In this document: piece after piece, positions 51,163-60,489 of the stretch
Layout of the letters: every line of letters starts with the position of its first letter
How positions within the stretch are numbered: the stretch's first letter is position 1
From: Ruegeria arenilitoris
GTDB taxonomy: Bacteria > Pseudomonadota > Alphaproteobacteria > Rhodobacterales > Rhodobacteraceae
Assembly (NCBI RefSeq): GCF_013032445.1
Contig: NZ_WQCA01000007.1
Span: 124,001 to 188,000 of the forward strand
DNA length: 64,000 bases
Direction: 5' to 3'
Program-made: the position numbers and the translations under genes
Notes under the pieces: generated by a model
Told to the model about the DNA's origin: nothing
What the model saw: the letters and a program-made list of their open reading frames with translations, nothing else
The model's database searches: none

Positions 51163-52509
51163 TTATGCGCCCGGGTTACACTGGCCGAGATCGCCGCCAG
51201 CGAACATCGGGTGTTCCGGATCGTATTCGACCTGCGCACGCGGTGTGATCTCGACAATCTCAAGCGTGTCATAGGCGTTGGTCGGGTTTTCGTTGCCCCG
51301 CACGACCAGCACATCCTTGAAGCACTGGTGGTCGGCACCGCGATACCAAGTCGGGCCATTGCCCAGCCCGTCGAACTCGAAGTCTTCCAGGGCTTCGACG
51401 ACGCCACAGGGGTTGAAGGTCCCCGCACGCTCGCAGGCATCCGCATACAGCAGTGTCTGCGCATAGCAGGTCTGGGCCGAGTTGGACGGCGGCTTACCAT
51501 ACTTCTCACCGAAGGACTTCACGAAGGCTTTGGTGCCTTCATCCTGCAGCTGCCAGTTCCAGTTCATCGAACCCAGCACGCCCTTGATGTTCTCGCCTGC
51601 ACCAGCGGCCATCAATTCGGAATACAGCGGCACAACAATCTTGAAGTCCTTGCCGTTGGCCACCTTGTCGAGCAGGCCGAATTGAATTGCGTTGGTCAGC
51701 GAGTTCACCATGTTGCCGCCGTAGTGGTTCAGAACCAGCACATCCGCGCCCGAGTTCAGAACCGGAGCGATATAGGACGAGAAGTCTGTTGACGCGAGTG
51801 GTGTCTTTACTGTGTTGACCGTTTCCCATCCCAAGGCTTCGGTCGAGGCGACGATCGACTCTTCCTGGGTCCAACCCCAGTTGTAGTCGGCCGTCAGGTG
51901 GTAAGCGCGGCGTTCCTTGCCCATCTCGGCCGCCAGCACCGGAGCCAAAGCGGCACCCGACATGTAGGCGTTAAAGAAATGGCGGAAGCCGTTGGCCTTC
52001 TTGTCCTTGCCTGTCGTGTCGTTGGCGTGGGTCAAACCCGCCATGAAGATCACGCCTGCCTCCTGGCACAGACCCTGTACTGCAACGGCTACGCCCGAGG
52101 ACGAACCACCGTTGATCATGATCGCGCCATCTTTTTCGATCATCGACTTGGCCGATGCTCGCGCGGCGTCCGATTTGGTCTGGGTATCACCGGTCACAAA
52201 CTCGACCTTCTTGCCGAGGATACCGTTCCCTTGCAGCGCCTTGGACGAGAAGGTGTTCAGGCAGCCGCCGTCACCTTCGCCGTTCAGGTGCTCGACCGCC
52301 AGCTGTTGTGCCAGCAGTTCGTCATTTCCTTCCTCCGCGTAAGGCCCGGTCTGGGGCACGTTAAAGCCCAGAACCACCGAAGACCCTGTCGGTTCGTTGG
52401 TGTAGGCAGCAGCTGAAGAAGCCGTAAAGATTGTAGGTAAGGCCACGCCGGCACCCGCGACGGCACCAGACTTCAGCACGCCGCGGCGTGTGACAGTTTT
52501 GTTAGTCAT
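51163..52509 (-). CDS. Tat-exported substrate-binding protein of the HAAT transporter
   Basis: A 448-residue type I periplasmic binding protein. It opens MTNKTVTRRGVLKSGAVAG with a twin-arginine signal (RR near 8-9) and an ASSAAA cleavage region. The fold motif VVLGFNVPQTGPYAEEGND follows, as in amino-acid and amide receptors. Several cysteines (GGCLNTF, TCYAQ, DACERAG, FNPCGV) suggest disulphides. GGAGG before 52509 decides the start over 52581. The ligand cannot be assigned: branched-chain amino acids are the default, short-chain amides or urea analogues are suggested by the adjacent urt and urease genes. First gene of the operon. Confidence 0.87.
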   Translation of the reverse strand: MTNKTVTRRGVLKSGAVAGAGVALPTIFTASSAAAYTNEPTGSSVVLGFNVPQTGPYAEEGNDELLAQQLAVEHLNGEGDGGCLNTFSSKALQGNGILGKKVEFVTGDTQTKSDAARASAKSMIEKDGAIMINGGSSSGVAVAVQGLCQEAGVIFMAGLTHANDTTGKDKKANGFRHFFNAYMSGAALAPVLAAEMGKERRAYHLTADYNWGWTQEESIVASTEALGWETVNTVKTPLASTDFSSYIAPVLNSGADVLVLNHYGGNMVNSLTNAIQFGLLDKVANGKDFKIVVPLYSELMAAGAGENIKGVLGSMNWNWQLQDEGTKAFVKSFGEKYGKPPSNSAQTCYAQTLLYADACERAGTFNPCGVVEALEDFEFDGLGNGPTWYRGADHQCFKDVLVVRGNENPTNAYDTLEIVEITPRAQVEYDPEHPMFAGGDLGQCNPGA

Positions 52510-52832
52510 TAATTCCTCCCATTTCCCTTTCTTTCGCTCTCTGGCTCCTCTTCCAGCGGGCGAAAACGCGGTTTCACGCAAATTTGAGTATGGAGGCGGT
52601 TCTGAAAAATCACCAATAACCTATTAAAAATACAGCAATGTTGTGTAAACAAATGCACAAAAGAGCACTGTAAAGTGTTAATGATCTATGGTAAATGATA
52701 CGTAAGATATTTAGAAAAATGTGTTTTTTTGTAATGTATTGCTTTGCTAAATTTCTGCAGCCGAGCGTGCCAAAATGCGAACGCTCAGCCCGAAGTTTCA
52801 CAATGATCCGTTCCTGCCCGCCGGACTGAACC
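52510..52832. other. AT-rich promoter region of the ABC operon
   Basis: The stretch 52600-52760 is far richer in A and T than the surrounding DNA (runs such as GTGTTTTTTTGT) and contains no gene. It lies between the end of urtE and the binding-protein start on the same strand, so it should carry the operon promoter and regulatory sites. I could not place a convincing -35/-10 pair or an NtrC dyad. Confidence 0.5.
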
Positions 52833-53528
52833 TTAAACCGTGACTCCCTGCAAGACCTGATCGCGGGAAAGCTCCGATTTGAGACCCGACATCAGGATTT
52901 CGCCGCGCCGTAAAACAACGAACCGATCGGCGAGATCATAGGCAAAATCGAAATACTGTTCGACCAGAACGATGGCCATGTCACCTTGGGTTCGCAAATG
53001 ACGGATCACCTCTCCGATCTGCTGGATGATATTGGGCTGAATGCCTTCGGTCGGTTCGTCCAGCAACAAGAGACGCGGCTTTGTGATCAGTGCCCGAGCA
53101 ATCGCCAGCTGCTGCTGCTGACCTCCGGACAGGTCACCACCGCGCCGGTTCTGCATTTTCTTGAGCACCGGAAACAGTTCGAAAATCTCGTCTGGGATAA
53201 AGTGTTCACTGGCGGGCAGACAGGCAAAGCCGGTTTCAAGGTTCTCACGCACGGTCAGCAGCGGGAAAATCTCGCGCCCCTGCGGGACATATGCCACGCC
53301 TTTCCACGCCATCTTGTGCGCGGGCAGGATACCCAGTTCTTCACCATTCAACACTACCTCGCCACCCGAGCGTGGATGTGTGCCGGAGACGGCTTTGATC
53401 AGGCTGGTTTTACCAACACCATTGGTGCCCATCACACAGGTCACCTCGCCCTGCGCGGCCTCCATCGAGATACCGTAGAGGATTTGCGAATGCCCGTAAT
53501 GCAGGGTCAGATCGTTCAATGTCAACAT
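52833..53528 (-). CDS. urtE: Urea ABC transporter ATPase UrtE
   Basis: A 231-residue ATPase of the LivF class with Walker A GTNGVGKTS near 35-43, the UrtE-typical LSGGQQQQLAIARAL near 131 and Walker B LLLLDEPTEGIQPNIIQQIG. The EGIQPNIIQ segment after Walker B is a hallmark of UrtE against amino-acid LivF. It powers urea import with UrtD. It starts 3 nt after urtD and is the last gene of the urtABCDE operon. Confidence 0.93.
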   Translation of the reverse strand: MLTLNDLTLHYGHSQILYGISMEAAQGEVTCVMGTNGVGKTSLIKAVSGTHPRSGGEVVLNGEELGILPAHKMAWKGVAYVPQGREIFPLLTVRENLETGFACLPASEHFIPDEIFELFPVLKKMQNRRGGDLSGGQQQQLAIARALITKPRLLLLDEPTEGIQPNIIQQIGEVIRHLRTQGDMAIVLVEQYFDFAYDLADRFVVLRRGEILMSGLKSELSRDQVLQGVTV

Positions 53529-53531
53529 CGC

Positions 53532-54272
53532 CTAGCGCCCCAGATAGACGTCGATGACGTCCTGATTTGATGTCACATGGTCCAGCGATCCCTCGGCCAG
53601 AACCGCGCCTTCATGCAGCACAGTGACCTTGCAGCTCAGACGGCGGACAAATTCCATGTCGTGTTCAACAACCACAACGGCGCGGGTCTTTGCCGCCTGC
53701 ACCAGCAGGTCGGTGGTGTGTTCACGCTCTTGCGGGGTCATACCTGCCGCGGGTTCGTCAACCAGCAACAAACGCGGTTCTTGCGCCAGCAGCATTCCGA
53801 TTTCGAGCCATTGCTTCTGACCATGGCTGAGCTCTCCCGACTTGCGGGTCAGTTCGTCCTTCAACCCGATCTCAGTGGCCAGCTCTTCGACCTTCTCCAG
53901 ATCACCCGGTGAGGGGCGGTAGTACAAAACCCCCAGCCAACCGCGTTTGTTCTTCAGGGCCATCAGCAGGTTTTCCTGCACGGTCTGGTCCTCAAACACG
54001 GTGGGTTTCTGGAACTTCCGCCCAATACCCGCCTGCGCGATCTTGGCCTCGCTCATCCGCAGCAAAGAGACCGATTTCTCGCCCCAGATCACCCGGCCCT
54101 CATCCGGTCGGGTCTTGCCGGTAACAATGTCCATGAAAGTGGTCTTGCCCGCCCCGTTTGGCCCGATCACCGCACGCAGTTCGGCCTCACCGATCTGGAA
54201 AGACAGGTTGTTGATCGCTCGGAACCCGTCGAAGGTGACGGAGACGCCGCTGACTTCCAACAGAGTGCTCAT
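53532..54272 (-). CDS. urtD: Urea ABC transporter ATPase UrtD
   Basis: A 246-residue LivG-class ATPase with Walker A GPNGAGKTT near 37-45, signature LSHGQKQWLEIGMLL near 146 (the HGQKQWLEIG form is typical of UrtD) and Walker B LLLVDEPAAGMT. Starts within the urtC stop (4-nt overlap) and is followed after 3 nt by urtE. Together the two ATPases drive the UrtBC channel. Confidence 0.93.
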   Translation of the reverse strand: MSTLLEVSGVSVTFDGFRAINNLSFQIGEAELRAVIGPNGAGKTTFMDIVTGKTRPDEGRVIWGEKSVSLLRMSEAKIAQAGIGRKFQKPTVFEDQTVQENLLMALKNKRGWLGVLYYRPSPGDLEKVEELATEIGLKDELTRKSGELSHGQKQWLEIGMLLAQEPRLLLVDEPAAGMTPQEREHTTDLLVQAAKTRAVVVVEHDMEFVRRLSCKVTVLHEGAVLAEGSLDHVTSNQDVIDVYLGR

Positions 54273-55498
54273 TCGGTGGCCTCCTTCTCCCGCAGTGATC
54301 CATCATCCGGCCCAAGGTTTGCACCGTGGCGTTGAGGATGGCGGCGATTGGTCCACAGGTCGAACAGCCCACCGATCCCTTGCGGTGCGAATAGAGTGAC
54401 CAGCACAAAGGACACGCCCAGCAGCACCTGCCACCAATCGACCCATTTGATCGTGTAGAACCCTAACGGGATGTCCGGGGCCTGCCCGCCGGTGAACCAT
54501 GTGCTGAGAAGGCTGACAAACGCCGCGCCGATGACAGCCCCGTACAGGCGACCGCGACCACCGATGGCGACCCAGACGGCCAGATAGATCGAGGCGATCG
54601 GGGCCATTTCCTCGGGGTTGATGATGCCCGCTTGCGGGTAATACAGCGCACCTGCGATGGCGGCGATACAGGCGGTCAGGGTGAAGACGGCAAGCTTATA
54701 TACTTCGACCGAGTAGCCAAGGAACCGCACCCGCGCCTCATTATCGCGGATGCCGCGGATGACCGAGCCGAACTTACCCGACACGATCCACGCGGCCAGC
54801 ATATATCCCAACCCCAAGGCCAGCGCCGAGGCCCAGAGGAACCAGATCGACACCACGTCTTGCGAGGCGGAGACGCCCGGCAGGTTCTGCAGGCCCGACA
54901 GGCCATTATTGCCGCGCAAGCCGCTGTCGTTCTGGAACAGATACAGCGCCAGCGCCAATGTCATCGCTTGGGTCAGGATCGACAGGTACACGCCCGTCAC
55001 CCGGCTGCGGAAGGCAAGCCAGCCGAAGATCAGCGCCAACAGACCCGGCACCAACACGACCAACACCAGTTGCAGGGTTAGGCTGTGGGAAAAGACCCAG
55101 ATCAGCGGGAAATCCGACGATCCAACCACGCCGAAGATCTGCGTGCCGATGGCGTCCACAACCTCAGCGGATGTTGGTGGGATATCGGCTTGAGACAGCG
55201 ACTCGACCACGATCAGACGGGTACGTTCGTACATCAGCCACATCCCGATCATGTAGCCGCCGAGCCCGAAAAAGGCGAAGTGGCCCAGTGACAGGATGCC
55301 AGTGAAACCCCAGACCAGATCCATCGCCACGGCGATTAGGCACAGGCACAGGGTCTTGCCCAGTGTCTTGACGAAACTGGTCGAGATCACGCCGATCCCG
55401 AACCCTTCGGACAGGACGGTCACGCCCAAGGTAAACAGCGACAGGATGGCCAGAAAGACCAGCACCGAGGGGTTCTTGGCTACAAAGCTGCGTTCCAT
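54269..55498 (-). CDS. urtC: Urea ABC transporter permease UrtC
   Basis: A 409-residue LivM-class permease. The signature FTGILSLGHFAFFGLGGYMIGMWL lies near 64-87, and NNGLSGLQNLPG near 195 and GRGRLYGAVIGA near 313 are typical of UrtC. A periplasmic segment near 95-115 (VVESLSQADIPPTSAEVVDA) and a charged C terminus are present. It begins 3 nt after the urtB stop and overlaps urtD by 4 nt. Confidence 0.93.
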   Translation of the reverse strand: MERSFVAKNPSVLVFLAILSLFTLGVTVLSEGFGIGVISTSFVKTLGKTLCLCLIAVAMDLVWGFTGILSLGHFAFFGLGGYMIGMWLMYERTRLIVVESLSQADIPPTSAEVVDAIGTQIFGVVGSSDFPLIWVFSHSLTLQLVLVVLVPGLLALIFGWLAFRSRVTGVYLSILTQAMTLALALYLFQNDSGLRGNNGLSGLQNLPGVSASQDVVSIWFLWASALALGLGYMLAAWIVSGKFGSVIRGIRDNEARVRFLGYSVEVYKLAVFTLTACIAAIAGALYYPQAGIINPEEMAPIASIYLAVWVAIGGRGRLYGAVIGAAFVSLLSTWFTGGQAPDIPLGFYTIKWVDWWQVLLGVSFVLVTLFAPQGIGGLFDLWTNRRHPQRHGANLGPDDGSLREKEATE

Positions 55499-55501
55499 GG
55501 C

Positions 55502-57454
55502 TCAATCCCCCGCCGCGCGGCCTTTGAGGGCGATGATGCCCCTTGGCCGGAACTGGATGAAAATGATGATGAAGATGATCATGTAGGTCTGCGCCGCGAG
55601 GGTGTTCGACGGGTTCATCCACTCGATCCCCTTCTGCAGGAAACCGATCATACCGGCGCCCGCCAAAGCACCCCAGATGTTGCCGACACCGCCGACAACC
55701 ACGGTCATAAAGCTTTGAACGATGTAGTCGCTGCCCAGATCCGAGGTGACCTTGGCGAAAAGGCCGATGGCGACCCCGGCAATCCCAGCGATGCCGGAGC
55801 CAAGACCAAAGGTCAGCATATTAACGCGCCCCGGATTGATCCCCATCGACCCAGCCATGCGCGGGTTCTGCGTCACCGCGCGCATCTCAAGCCCCAGCCG
55901 TGTGCGTTTCATGATATACAGGAACAGCCCCAGAAAGATCATCGCCAGCACGAAGATCGCGATGCGAATATAGCTGATCGAGACCACGTCGTTCAGCACC
56001 CACGCCCCGTCCAGCCAACTGGGTGCGGTCAGAGGCCGAGCTTGCGTGCCAAAGATGTTTTTGGCCAGCTGTTGCAGGGCAATTGAGATGCCAAACGTCG
56101 CCAGCAGTGTTTCCAGCGGGCGGGCATAGAGCCAGCGGATCACCAAACGTTCCATCGCGACGCCCATGGCGAAGGTGACCGCAAAGGCCATCGGAATCGC
56201 TACAATGATCGACAGCGTATGATCGGGAATGAACTGCTGCACCACATAGCCGGTATAGGCGCCCATCATGATGAACTCGCCATGGGCCATGTTTATCACG
56301 CCCATCACGCCGAAGGTGATGGCGAGGCCGATAGCAGCGAGGAAATAGATCGACGCCAGCGAGATCGCGTCCAGCGTCAAGTCGAGCGTCTGGTTAAGAC
56401 CAACCTTCAGCTCGATCTGCTCCAGCGCCTTTTCGGCGGCAGCAGTTACTTCGGGTGAAGGCTCCACATATGTCTCAAAGAACACGTGTGCGCCCAGCGC
56501 GGCCTCGACATCGGCCTGCGTGACCAGAGCTGGAACCACTCCGGCCTCTGCAAGTGCGGCATAGGCCTGCGCACGTGACGCGTCCGAGTTCAGCTGCGCA
56601 ACCGGGACACCACCGACCCGACCACCGTCGATATTGGCGGATAACGCAGCGCGGATACCTTCAGGCGAAACGTGCGGGGCGGCCAGATCACGCGCGACCA
56701 GCAGGTCGTATGCGTCGGCCTCGCTCAGCGCATCCGAGCCCGGCTCAAGTATGGTGGCGATGTTGGCGTCCGTCGGAACCTCGGCTGCGACCTGCCGCTT
56801 GGTCACGACTAGAGGATTCAGCGCGGCGCGAACGTCAACGCCCAGATCATCCGACATGTCCTCAATCGCGGCCACACGCGCCGCTGTATCTTCGTCATAG
56901 CCGATGGTCAGCAGCCGTTCGAGTCGTTGCTTCTGTGCTTTCAGATCGACGTCGGGTTCTTCGTTGATCGAGGCCCGCAGAGGTTCCAGCAAAGCGCCAT
57001 CGGGATCACGCTGAATGGAACGCAGCGCTGCCGAACGCTTGGCGCGACTTGGGTCCATTAGCTGGAATTGCACCAGCGCGGTGCCGATCATCGCGCGGAT
57101 GCCGCTGTTGGGTTTCATCTGTTTCAGGTCGGATTTCTCGAACGTACCGACGACCTCTCCGGTATCGAAATCGGTCAGCTCATACGACCGCCCTTCGGCC
57201 TTCTTGCCCGCAAAGAACTGGCCATCCGACTTGCGCATCCACATGTTTTTGGCGGCCCAGGTCTCAAGCATCACCTGCGCCTGTGGCAAACCGCTGGCCG
57301 CAATCGCATCAATCGCTGGTTTGATCGTCTTGCGCGAGCTTTTGGCGATGATCTCCTGATGCTCTTGCAGGATCGGTTGCAGACCACCCTCTTGCGCGTT
57401 GGCAGTCAGGCAGGCGCACAGGATTGCGAGGCCCGCAAGGAAAAGTCGTAACAT
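55502..57454 (-). CDS. urtB: Urea ABC transporter permease UrtB with N-terminal periplasmic domain
   Basis: A 650-residue protein. A signal peptide (about 1-20, MLRLFLAGLAILCACLTANA) and a soluble helical region of about 330 residues precede the LivH-like permease part, which carries GVMGVINMAHGEFIMMGAYTGY near 382-403 and GLEMRAVTQNPRMAGSMGIN near 530. The N-terminal half contains repeat-like blocks (RAKRSAALRSIQRDPDGALLEPLR, IEDMSDDLGVDVRAALNPLV). Proteobacterial UrtB often has such an extension of unknown use. The ATG at 57454 is preferred over a TTG at 57481, because the latter lies inside an intercistronic hairpin. Confidence 0.92.
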   Translation of the reverse strand: MLRLFLAGLAILCACLTANAQEGGLQPILQEHQEIIAKSSRKTIKPAIDAIAASGLPQAQVMLETWAAKNMWMRKSDGQFFAGKKAEGRSYELTDFDTGEVVGTFEKSDLKQMKPNSGIRAMIGTALVQFQLMDPSRAKRSAALRSIQRDPDGALLEPLRASINEEPDVDLKAQKQRLERLLTIGYDEDTAARVAAIEDMSDDLGVDVRAALNPLVVTKRQVAAEVPTDANIATILEPGSDALSEADAYDLLVARDLAAPHVSPEGIRAALSANIDGGRVGGVPVAQLNSDASRAQAYAALAEAGVVPALVTQADVEAALGAHVFFETYVEPSPEVTAAAEKALEQIELKVGLNQTLDLTLDAISLASIYFLAAIGLAITFGVMGVINMAHGEFIMMGAYTGYVVQQFIPDHTLSIIVAIPMAFAVTFAMGVAMERLVIRWLYARPLETLLATFGISIALQQLAKNIFGTQARPLTAPSWLDGAWVLNDVVSISYIRIAIFVLAMIFLGLFLYIMKRTRLGLEMRAVTQNPRMAGSMGINPGRVNMLTFGLGSGIAGIAGVAIGLFAKVTSDLGSDYIVQSFMTVVVGGVGNIWGALAGAGMIGFLQKGIEWMNPSNTLAAQTYMIIFIIIFIQFRPRGIIALKGRAAGD

Positions 57455-57478
57455 GTGGAGAAACCCGAGTGTCTTGGG

Positions 57479-57504
57479 CAAGGCGGGCGCTTACACCCGC
57501 CTTG
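57479..57504 (-). terminator. Intercistronic hairpin between urtA and urtB
   Basis: CAAGGCGGG (57479-57487) pairs perfectly with CCCGCCTTG (57496-57504) over an 8-nt loop, just after the urtA stop. There is no U-tract. Such hairpins behind binding-protein genes usually protect the upstream mRNA and lower expression of the membrane genes, giving excess binding protein. Confidence 0.6.
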
Positions 57505-57512
57505 CGAGAGGA

Positions 57513-58793
57513 TTAGTAGTTCGACAGGGTCTGAACGCAGGTCTCGGTCTCGGTATTGTACATACCGCAACCCAGATCTTTCCAATCCGATTTCAGAACC
57601 GCCGATTCCGGCAGGAAGTCAGTCCAGGCATCGCCCGGCACAACGTCGGTTTCGCTGATGATATCAAACTGACCGTCTTCCTGAATCTCACCGATCAGAA
57701 CCGGTTTCGCCAGGTGGTGGTTCGGCAGCATGACCGCAGTACCGCCGGTCAGGTTCGGGAATTCCTGCCCGTACATCGCAGCGCGCACAGCATCGACCTC
57801 GGTCGAACCGGCCTCGGTCGCGGCGTTCACCCACATGTTGAAGCCGATATAGTGCGCCTCCATCGGGTCGTTGGTTACGCGCTCGTCACCCATGGTGGCT
57901 TTCCAAGTCTCGACGAATTCTGCGTTGGCCTCGGTGTCGGCCGACTGGAAGTAGTTCCACGCCGCGAGGTGACCGACGAGGTTGGCGGTATCCAGACCGG
58001 ACAGTTCTTCTTCTCCAACCGAGAAGGCCACAACCGGAATATCATCCGCCGATACGCCTGCTGCCGCCAGTTCTTTATAGAAGCCGATGTTCGCGTCACC
58101 GTTGATGGTCGAGATCACGCCGACCTTCTTGCCATCCGCGCCCAGCGCAACAACGTCCGCCACGATTTTGGACCAGTCGGAATGGCCGAACGGCGTGTAG
58201 TTCACAAAGATATCGTCATCGGCAATGCCTTTGCCTTTCAGATAGCTTTCCAGAATATTGTTGGTCGTGCGCGGGTAGACATAGTCGGTACCCAGCAGCG
58301 CGAATTTCTCAACCCCCAGTTCGTCCAGGAAGTAGTCGGTCGCTGGGATGGCCTGCTGGTTCGGCGCAGCACCGGTGTAGAAGACGTTTTTCGAGGATTC
58401 CTCGCCCTCATACTGAACCGGATAGAACAGCAGACCGTTCAGCTCTTCGATGACCGGCAGAACTGACTTCCGGCTAACAGACGTCCAGTTGCCGAAGATC
58501 ACGTCCACTTCGTGCACGGTTAGCAGCTCACGCGCTTTTTCAGCGAACAGCGGCCAGTCGGATGCAGGATCGACCACAACTGCTTCAAGCTGCTTGCCCA
58601 GCAGGCCACCCTTGGCGTTTTGCTGGTCGATCAGCATCAGCATGGTGTCTTTCAGCGTGGTTTCCGAAATCGCCATGGTGCCCGACAGCGAGTGCAGCAC
58701 GCCAACCTTGATGGTGTCTTCGGCCGACAGGGCCGCTGTCGCCATTGCCGCGAAAACCGCCGAACCGGCGAGTGTGGCTTTGAGAGATTTCAT
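57513..58793 (-). CDS. urtA: Urea ABC transporter substrate-binding protein UrtA
   Basis: A 427-residue periplasmic receptor. Signal peptide about 1-24 (MKSLKATLAGSAVFAAMATA...), then IKVGVLHSLSGTMAISETTLKD, the diagnostic UrtA start of the mature domain, and FYPVQYEGEESSKNVFYTGAAPNQQ, conserved in urea-binding proteins. The end CGMYNTETETCVQ holds a probable disulphide. GGAGG before the ATG at 58793 sets the start. It opens the urtABCDE operon and faces the urease operon across a 399-nt region. Confidence 0.95.
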   Translation of the reverse strand: MKSLKATLAGSAVFAAMATAALSAEDTIKVGVLHSLSGTMAISETTLKDTMLMLIDQQNAKGGLLGKQLEAVVVDPASDWPLFAEKARELLTVHEVDVIFGNWTSVSRKSVLPVIEELNGLLFYPVQYEGEESSKNVFYTGAAPNQQAIPATDYFLDELGVEKFALLGTDYVYPRTTNNILESYLKGKGIADDDIFVNYTPFGHSDWSKIVADVVALGADGKKVGVISTINGDANIGFYKELAAAGVSADDIPVVAFSVGEEELSGLDTANLVGHLAAWNYFQSADTEANAEFVETWKATMGDERVTNDPMEAHYIGFNMWVNAATEAGSTEVDAVRAAMYGQEFPNLTGGTAVMLPNHHLAKPVLIGEIQEDGQFDIISETDVVPGDAWTDFLPESAVLKSDWKDLGCGMYNTETETCVQTLSNY

Positions 58794-59192
58794 GTAATCC
58801 TCCTGGCGGGTTCCGCGGCAGAAGGCTTGCGTATAGGCGCATTCTTCTTCTACCTGATCCCCGCAACTGTTGTTGCGTTCCGTGTGGCGGTTGTGTCCGA
58901 GGTCCAATTCGCGCAGCCGTCACACACCCCCGGGTCATCTCCGCGGTGGGCACTCATACGGATTCTGCATCGCAGAGAAATTAGCAATTTAGTTAACGGG
59001 CCGCATCCAGCGACCGGCCGAAATTGATTAATTTTTAGGCTGATGTTTTTGCGCACGCCTAAAAGTTAATCGCCCCCTCAGGTAATTTGCCGAAAAGCGG
59101 CGTCGGAGAATAGAGTTCCGACGTCAAAGCGGTGAAACAAGCGGCAGACATCTTTGATCCGCAGGTGCGCCATCACTCATCATGCCTCCATA
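58794..59192. other. Divergent control region between urtA and ureD
   Basis: About 400 bases separate the urea transporter and urease operons and must contain both promoters. The middle (58975-59070) is AT-richer, with TTAATTTTTAGG-like runs. Nitrogen control by NtrC would be expected for these operons, but I could not find a clear TGCAC-N-GTGCA pair or a sigma-54 GG-N10-GC element and therefore do not annotate sites. An alternative TTG start for ureD lies at 59154. Confidence 0.5.
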
Positions 59193-60008
59193 ATGCTCAA
59201 GTCGGGCGCAACACCACCACGTGCAAAGGGCGCGGTTCGCTTAAGTGCCAAGCGATTGGGCAACCAGTCGGTTCTGGATGAGTTTCGCCAATCGGGATCC
59301 TTCAAGTGCCTGTTCCCTCGCCCAGCCGAGCGCGGACTGGACGCCGCCCTGTTGAACACAGCAGGTGGGATCACCGGAGGAGACACGTTCCGCTTTCATG
59401 GGTATGCCGCGACGGGCACAACCCTTTCCCTGACCACGCAAGCCTGCGAGCGCGCCTACAAGGCCCAACCCGGACCTTACGGGCAGGTTACCAATCACCT
59501 GACTGTCGACACCGGTGCCCGGCTGAACTGGTTGCCGCAAGAAACCATCCTGTTCAACGGCAGCGCGCTGGAGCGTCGCTTGCTGATCGAGATGGAGCCC
59601 GACGCATCTGCATTGATGGTTGAACCTCTGGTTTTCGGGCGCGCGGCAATGGGTGAGACGCTGACCGATATCCGCCTGCGCGACCGGATCGAAATCCGGC
59701 GGGGCGGGCAGCCGGTTTTTCTGGATGCAATGCAATTCACCGGCGATCTGCACGCACATCTTGCCAAGGCCCATATTGCAAACGGCGCAGGCGCAATGGC
59801 ACTGGTAGTCTTTGCCTCGGCCACGGCAGAGGGGCAGTTGGAGCCGGTCCGCCGAATGCTGCCCGGCAGCGCTGGCGCGACGCTGATCCAAAGTGATCTG
59901 CTGGTGATCCGAATGCTGGCCGAAAACAGCTTTGCCCTGCGGCGCGCGCTGATACCGGTGCTGCGGCACCTGAACAACGACACTCTTCCCCGATGCTGGA
60001 TGATCTGA
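59193..60008 (+). CDS. ureD: Urease accessory protein UreD
   Basis: A 271-residue urease chaperone. Conserved blocks are RLSAKRLG near the start, [22 protein letters not shown] near 64-77, [10 protein letters not shown] near 95 and [13 protein letters not shown] near 120-132. UreD, UreF and UreG form the complex that delivers Ni(II) and CO2 to UreC. The start is uncertain: ATG at 59193 and an in-frame TTG at 59154 both lack a strong ribosome binding site. It precedes ureA by one base, the usual order ureDABC in Alphaproteobacteria. Confidence 0.92.
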   Translation: MLKSGATPPRAKGAVRLSAKRLGNQSVLDEFRQSGSFKCLFPRPAERGLDAALLNTAGGITGGDTFRFHGYAATGTTLSLTTQACERAYKAQPGPYGQVTNHLTVDTGARLNWLPQETILFNGSALERRLLIEMEPDASALMVEPLVFGRAAMGETLTDIRLRDRIEIRRGGQPVFLDAMQFTGDLHAHLAKAHIANGAGAMALVVFASATAEGQLEPVRRMLPGSAGATLIQSDLLVIRMLAENSFALRRALIPVLRHLNNDTLPRCWMI

Positions 60009-60009
60009 C

Positions 60010-60312
60010 ATGAACCTGACCCCCAGAGAAAAAGACAAACTGCTGGTCGCCATGGCCGCTGAGGTCGCGCGCAAGCGGCTGGCACGCGGTGTCAAACTGA
60101 ACCACCCCGAAGCAATCGCGTTGATCACCGACGCTGTAGTCGAAGGTGCGCGTGACGGGCGGTCTGTTGCCGACATGATGCAGGCCGGGGCCGAGGTGAT
60201 CACCCGCGAGCAATGCATGGAAGGTGTGCCCGAGATGATCCACGAGGTTCAGGTCGAAGCCACCTTTCCCGACGGGACCAAACTGGTGACCGTCCACAAC
60301 CCCATACGCTAA
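60010..60312 (+). CDS. ureA: Urease gamma subunit
   Basis: A 100-residue gamma subunit of standard length: [23 protein letters not shown] at the N terminus, [21 protein letters not shown] near 36-56 and [29 protein letters not shown] at the end are all canonical. It packs with UreB and UreC into the alpha-beta-gamma trimer of urease. It is followed by a 53-residue small protein gene rather than directly by ureB. Confidence 0.97.
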   Translation: MNLTPREKDKLLVAMAAEVARKRLARGVKLNHPEAIALITDAVVEGARDGRSVADMMQAGAEVITREQCMEGVPEMIHEVQVEATFPDGTKLVTVHNPIR

Positions 60313-60327
60313 AGAAGGAACATTGAA

Positions 60328-60489
60328 ATGACCCGTATGCTCTTCCCTGCCCTGATCCTCGCTGGCCCCGCCGCCGCGCATACCGACACCCATATTCACG
60401 CCCATGGCACGGACTACGCTGCGTTAGGCGTTGGCCTGGCAGTGATCGCACTGGCTGCAACCATCCTGATTTCAAAGCTGCCGAAATGA
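60328..60489 (+). CDS. 53-residue His-rich small membrane protein within the urease operon
   Basis: A frame of 53 residues starting [21 protein letters not shown] signal-like or first hydrophobic segment (about 4-17) is followed by a histidine cluster ([12 protein letters not shown], four to five His near 18-29) and a second hydrophobic helix ([19 protein letters not shown]), ending SKLPK. AGAAGGAA lies about 8 nt before the ATG, and the stop overlaps the ureB start as ATGA, so it is translated with the urease subunits. I do not recognise a family. The histidines suggest nickel or other metal binding at the periplasmic face; this is inference. Confidence 0.72.
   Translation: MTRMLFPALILAGPAAAHTDTHIHAHGTDYAALGVGLAVIALAATILISKLPK

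Noticed and set aside
58794-59192. NtrC or sigma-54 sites between urtA and ureD
   Set aside because: They are expected from biology, but no sequence matching the TGCAC-N-GTGCA or GG-N10-GC patterns well enough could be found.
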